Positions 6,166 through 9,406 of a DNA stretch of 9,406 nucleotides are shown here, piece after piece (positions within the stretch are counted from its first letter, which is position 1; each line of letters starts with the position of its first letter). Source of the stretch: Gammaproteobacteria bacterium. Its GTDB lineage: Bacteria > Pseudomonadota > Gammaproteobacteria > GCF-002020875. The position numbers were made by a program, and so were the translations under genes. Under the pieces are notes generated by a model, which was not told the DNA's origin, did not search any database, and worked only from the letters and a program-made list of their open reading frames with translations. The stretch is taken from positions 1 to 9,406 of the forward strand of contig JABHIC010000073.1 of NCBI GenBank assembly GCA_018671205.1. Reading direction: 5' to 3'.

Positions 6166-7473
6166 TTAATTTAACCGCTTGAAGCCGCTGTGACAGACCG
6201 GCCCCTCCAGTAGCTGATCCACATCCTCGCCCGCTTCACACCCCTTAACCTGTGCAAAACAGCCATCCAGTCCCTCAATATAACGCTCAATCACCTCTTG
6301 ATCATGCGCGGTAGAGGAGAATAGCAGCGGCGTTGAGAGGAACCCTTTTTTCAGCATCTCCTGGGTGACCAGCGTCTTGTACTTTAGATTATCGGTGCTA
6401 TTGAAGGCATAAGACTGCACCGCAGGCAGTCCCGAAACCGTCAGATCCAACCCATGCTGCTCAGCCAGTGCTCTCCATCGCCCCCTGACATTCAGCCCGG
6501 TTGCCGTGATCACCTCCCACGACCGCTCTCGCTCCATCACCTCCAGGGTTTTCAGCGCCGCAGCGGGGCCAATACGCTCCGTCCAGAAGGTGCTACTGAT
6601 AAAGGTAGATTGTGCATTTTCCATCACCTCCCGGCTACCAATCACCGCCGAGATGGCATAGCCATTGCCCAGCGCTTTACCAAACACCGCCATATCAGGA
6701 TTAACCCCAAACTTCTTGTGCAGCCCCCCAAAGGTCTCACGAAACCCCGAGGTACACTCATCAAAAACCAGTACAATCTGGTGGGCTGTGGCCAATGCAC
6801 GTACCTTCTCCAGAAACTGATCTTTAGGCCCCTCATTGCGTGAGACCTCCATCTTGATCACCCCAATCTCATGCTCGGCAATCAGTGCCTCTAACTCATC
6901 AATCCGATTGTAGCTAAAGGGGAGTACCGTCCCCTGTAGCTCACGCGGTACCCCTTTCGGATCTAACCCAGGCAGTAGATGACCATCCAGACGCTGTTCG
7001 CCCCCCAGATTGGCCGAGAGATACCAGTCATGCCAACCGTGGTAGCCACAGATCGCTACTTTATCTCTGCCGGAGGCCGCGCGGGCAATCCGAATGGCGA
7101 TTGCATTCGCCTCCCCCCCGGTACGGGCAAAGCGGGCCATATCGGCCCAAGAGTGCAGCTCGATCAACCGTTCCGCCAACGCAACCTCTTCCGGGCAGTT
7201 GAGGGTTGACATATTGCCCTTCTCCACCACCTCCCGAACGGCGGCATCCACCTCTGGATGACCATATCCAAGGGTATTGGTTCCGATTCCCATGATGGAT
7301 AGATCGGTGTACTCCCGCTCATCCAGATCCCACACTTTGCACCCTTTTGAGCGGCTAAAATAAGCGGGCCACTGCTCCGGCAGAAACATCTCTGGCCGCT
7401 TGGAGAGCAGCATATTCCCTCCCGGAATAATCTGTTTCGCCCGTTCCCAGAGCTTTTGTCCCCTATTACTCAT
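6166..7473 (-). CDS. Class III PLP aminotransferase, glutamate-1-semialdehyde aminomutase-like, in sugar cluster
   Basis: This 435-residue PLP enzyme has the fold of glutamate-1-semialdehyde 2,1-aminomutase. Visible features are an N-terminal IIPGGN (15-20), FARTGGEANAIAIRIAR (115-131) for cofactor phosphate binding, GYHGWHDW (143-150), FDECTSGFRE (237-246) with the PLP-nitrogen aspartate D238, and the Schiff-base lysine K266 in FGKALGNGYA. SSTFWTERIG (293-302) replaces the SGNPLA-like stretch typical of HemL, so a haem role is unlikely. Its place between a reductase and PseI points to an amino-sugar or nonulosonate substrate, but the reaction is not known to me. ATG 7473 has AAGGA 9 nt upstream and follows the reductase gene by 20 nt. 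Generic annotation as hemL would be misleading. Confidence 0.88.
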   Translation of the reverse strand: MSNRGQKLWERAKQIIPGGNMLLSKRPEMFLPEQWPAYFSRSKGCKVWDLDEREYTDLSIMGIGTNTLGYGHPEVDAAVREVVEKGNMSTLNCPEEVALAERLIELHSWADMARFARTGGEANAIAIRIARAASGRDKVAICGYHGWHDWYLSANLGGEQRLDGHLLPGLDPKGVPRELQGTVLPFSYNRIDELEALIAEHEIGVIKMEVSRNEGPKDQFLEKVRALATAHQIVLVFDECTSGFRETFGGLHKKFGVNPDMAVFGKALGNGYAISAVIGSREVMENAQSTFISSTFWTERIGPAAALKTLEVMERERSWEVITATGLNVRGRWRALAEQHGLDLTVSGLPAVQSYAFNSTDNLKYKTLVTQEMLKKGFLSTPLLFSSTAHDQEVIERYIEGLDGCFAQVKGCEAGEDVDQLLEGPVCHSGFKRLN

Positions 7474-7493
7474 CCCCTATCATCCTTCATCGG

Positions 7494-8405
7494 TTATCCC
7501 ATTAACTGTTTATCACGCGGCCATTTAGAGGGGTTCAACAGTGACTCGTCATCGATAGCCAGCCCCTTGATCTGTTCTCTCTGCCACGGTGAAAGCGCCC
7601 CGGAGTGTACCCCATCTACCGCCTGTTGTAGCTCCTCCTGGTTGGTGATGCCCACCAGCGCAACGGCATCAGGAGAGCACTCCAGGGCAAAGCGTAGTGC
7701 CACCGTTGAGAGCTCGCTCCACTCGATCTGGAGGCTGTTGACGACCTGGTTTGCCGCCTCATAGAGTGGTTCCAGCGCCCCCTTCAGAGAGCTTCCCCAG
7801 GGGGTCAATACCCCTTTCAGAAATATCGAACGGATCATCAACTGGACCTTTTGTTGCTCTGCAGCAGGCGCTACCCGAACCAACATACGCTGATCAAGCA
7901 GATTACAGGCCACTTGCAGCACCTCAACCCCGGACTCAATCGCGGCCATTGCCGCCGCCTCACCATAGACCGAGGCACCTACCCGTCCCACTTTCCCCTG
8001 TTGCCTAAGCCGCTGCAGCGTCTCCATCGCCGCTGTAGCGGTAAAGGTATCCACGGTTGCATTGTGGATCTGGACAATATCCAACCGCTCCCGCCTCAAC
8101 CGCTTCAGGCTCCTCTCAATGGAGGAGGCAATCGTTGCCGCGCTACTCGGATTGTCCACTTTAGTGGCAATCACTACCGACTCATCATTGGCAAAGGCCT
8201 CTCCAACAATCGACTCACTCACTCCATACCCCGGAGCCGTGTCAAAGAGCGTAATACCCATCGCACTGGCACTGTGGAGTAGCTTCACCGCCTCTGCTTT
8301 GGAAATTTCCCCCTGCTTTTCTGCACTGGAGAGCCCATACGGCATTCCTAACGCAACGGTTCCCATAGCCAGCCTAGAGAGGCCGCTCTCACTCTGTCGA
8401 TTCAC
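7494..8405 (-). CDS. Aldo/keto reductase in nonulosonic acid cluster
   Basis: This 303-residue NAD(P)H-dependent oxidoreductase belongs to the aldo/keto reductase superfamily (TIM barrel). The catalytic tetrad is complete: D55 and Y60 in FDTAPGYG, K82 in ATKVD and H114 in VQIHNA. The family start LAMGTVALGMPYG is at residues 12-24, and the conserved tail NPSKWP at 291-296. The start is GTG 8405, whose GTGA overlaps the upstream aminotransferase stop by 4 nt and which has AAGGAG 5 nt upstream; the next ATG (8366) would cut into the first barrel strand. Substrate unknown. By context it probably acts on a sugar nucleotide or nonulosonate, or reduces or oxidises a carbonyl for the next-encoded class III aminotransferase. 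Confidence 0.88.
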   Translation of the reverse strand: MNRQSESGLSRLAMGTVALGMPYGLSSAEKQGEISKAEAVKLLHSASAMGITLFDTAPGYGVSESIVGEAFANDESVVIATKVDNPSSAATIASSIERSLKRLRRERLDIVQIHNATVDTFTATAAMETLQRLRQQGKVGRVGASVYGEAAAMAAIESGVEVLQVACNLLDQRMLVRVAPAAEQQKVQLMIRSIFLKGVLTPWGSSLKGALEPLYEAANQVVNSLQIEWSELSTVALRFALECSPDAVALVGITNQEELQQAVDGVHSGALSPWQREQIKGLAIDDESLLNPSKWPRDKQLMG

Positions 8406-9406
8406 AAAAGCTCCTTAAGTACGGAGATCACCGTCTGTTGGGCCACCTCGTCCAGATCCGGATAGATCGGCAACGAAATCGCCTCGCTATAATATTTCTC
8501 TGCCTGCGGAAAATCTCCCGCCCTAAAGCCCTGCTGTTGGTACCAGGGTTGCGTATGGATAGGGATATAGTGGATATTGACCCCAATCCCCTCCGCTCTC
8601 AACTGTTCAAATAGCGGGTCTCTCGAGCGGGAGGCCGTCCCAGCGGCCAGTCGAACCACATAGAGGTGCAACCCGGAATAGGTGTGGGCAGGGCGTAGCG
8701 GTAGCTGTAGTGGCGTATCGCGAAATGCCTGATCATAGCGATCTGCAATTTCATGCCGTTGCTCCACAAAGCGACCCAACCGTTGTAGTTGACTAAAGCC
8801 CAGTGCGGCCTGTAGATCAGAGATTCGATAGTTAAACCCCAGTTCGATCTGCTGGTAGTACCAACTCCCATCGGGCGCATGGGTCATCTGCGCCGGATCA
8901 CGGGTAATGCCATGACTTCTGAGCAGGCGCATCTTCTCCGCCAGCCCCTCATCATTGGTCACAGCCATCCCCCCCTCCCCGGTCGTGATGGTCTTGACCG
9001 GGTGAAAGCTGAATACGGTTATATCACTATACCGGCCACTCCCAATGGGCTCTCCCTGATAGCGTCCACCCAGTGCATGGCAGGCATCCTCTATCAGTGA
9101 GAACCCATATTCTAGGGAGAGTTGATTGATCTTTTCCATCTCACACGGCAGACCACAGAGGTGAACGGCAACCACTATTTTTGGCAGCCGATTCTGTGCT
9201 CTGGCGGCAATCAGCTTCTGTTCCAGCGCGGAGGCACTGAGGTTCCAGCTCTCTGGATCGATATCCACAAAGTCAACCTGCGCACCACAATAGAGGCCGC
9301 AGTTGGCAGAGGCGACAAATGAGATCGGGGTGGTCCAGAGCCAATCGCCCTTCCCCAACCCCAGCGCCAGACAGGCCAGATGGAGTGCTGAGGTGCCGCT
9401 ATTGAC
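8402..9406 (-). CDS. pseC: DegT/DnrJ/EryC1-type sugar aminotransferase, PseC-like, 5' end cut by window
   Basis: PseC is a PLP enzyme that aminates UDP-4-keto-6-deoxy-N-acetyl-L-altrosamine at C4, the second step to pseudaminic acid. 334 codons are visible. The frame is open to the window edge (VNSGTSALHLACLALGLGKG), so the gene starts beyond 9406, about 40-50 residues short of full PseC length. Features in order: WTTPISFVASANCGLYCGA, VDFVDIDP, EDACHALGG (PLP-stacking region with D107 in visible numbering), FSFHPVKTITTGEGG with the Schiff-base lysine K138, FNYRISDLQAALG, and a C-terminal HYIPIHTQPWYQ. The sequence matches PseC better than other sugar aminotransferases, and PseI in the same operon supports this. 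PseB would be expected just outside the right edge. Confidence 0.9.
   Translation of the reverse strand, partial: VNSGTSALHLACLALGLGKGDWLWTTPISFVASANCGLYCGAQVDFVDIDPESWNLSASALEQKLIAARAQNRLPKIVVAVHLCGLPCEMEKINQLSLEYGFSLIEDACHALGGRYQGEPIGSGRYSDITVFSFHPVKTITTGEGGMAVTNDEGLAEKMRLLRSHGITRDPAQMTHAPDGSWYYQQIELGFNYRISDLQAALGFSQLQRLGRFVEQRHEIADRYDQAFRDTPLQLPLRPAHTYSGLHLYVVRLAAGTASRSRDPLFEQLRAEGIGVNIHYIPIHTQPWYQQQGFRAGDFPQAEKYYSEAISLPIYPDLDEVAQQTVISVLKELL
8411..8416 (-). promoter_or_regulatory. Ribosome-binding site fixing the GTG start of the aldo/keto reductase
   Basis: AAGGAG on the minus strand lies 5 nt before GTG 8405, inside the final codons of the PseC-like gene. Together with the GTGA stop/start overlap it indicates translational coupling and makes the GTG the real start. 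Confidence 0.75.

Noticed and set aside
6166..7473. HemL, glutamate-1-semialdehyde aminomutase of haem synthesis
   Set aside because: The family fold matches, but the HemL-typical SGNPLA-like region is replaced and the gene is embedded in a nonulosonic acid operon.
6454..8418. Several plus-strand open frames of 76-143 codons opposite the sugar operon
   Set aside because: They are antisense shadows of well-supported PLP and aldo/keto reductase genes with low-complexity, unrecognisable products.
9356..9358. TTG at 9358 as the start of the PseC-like protein
   Set aside because: The frame continues to the window edge with conserved family sequence (NSGTSALHLACLALG), so the gene is cut by the edge and this codon is an internal leucine.

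Overview
The window reads as a piece of gammaproteobacterial chromosome. The evidence is the pairing of plsY with a divergent folB-folK operon, FolB, FolK and PlsY sequences close to the enterobacterial/pseudomonad type, and a glnK gene carrying a classical NtrC/sigma-54 control region. Base composition is moderate to GC-rich. The species cannot be told from the sequence. No tRNA, rRNA, insertion sequence, CRISPR array or prophage gene is visible. All genes look intact except the two cut by the window edges.

Left edge (1-323): the first 38 bases on the minus strand are the start of a PII signal-transduction gene, most likely glnK. Behind it lies a textbook nitrogen-control region: a sigma-54 -24/-12 promoter (135-150) and two NtrC-type palindromes centred at 213 and 244, about three helical turns apart. 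Between the promoter and glnK is a 10-bp perfect inverted repeat (72-122) that would fold at the 5' end of the glnK mRNA. Divergent from glnK is a YnaI-like MscS mechanosensitive channel (324-1430).

Folate and lipid block (1425-3321): a tight minus-strand operon folB-folK-(stand-alone YqfO/NIF3-type PII-like domain) makes two consecutive enzymes of tetrahydrofolate synthesis plus a small protein of unknown role. Its last gene overlaps the end of the MscS gene tail to tail by 6 nt. Divergent from folB, plsY encodes the membrane acyl-phosphate:glycerol-3-phosphate acyltransferase that starts phospholipid synthesis. Eleven bases later comes a 570-residue receiver-PAS-histidine kinase (3333-5045), probably cotranscribed with plsY.

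Sugar block (5089-9406, minus strand, read right to left): a nonulosonic (pseudaminic) acid operon: a PseC-type aminotransferase (5' end outside the window), an aldo/keto reductase, a class III (glutamate-1-semialdehyde-type) aminotransferase and PseI. Such clusters usually make the sugar put on flagellin or surface polysaccharide. PseC and PseI are recognised pathway enzymes. The reductase/aminotransferase pair between them has no assigned step in the standard pathway and is the best candidate in the window for undescribed chemistry. It converges on the kinase gene with a 43-bp gap.
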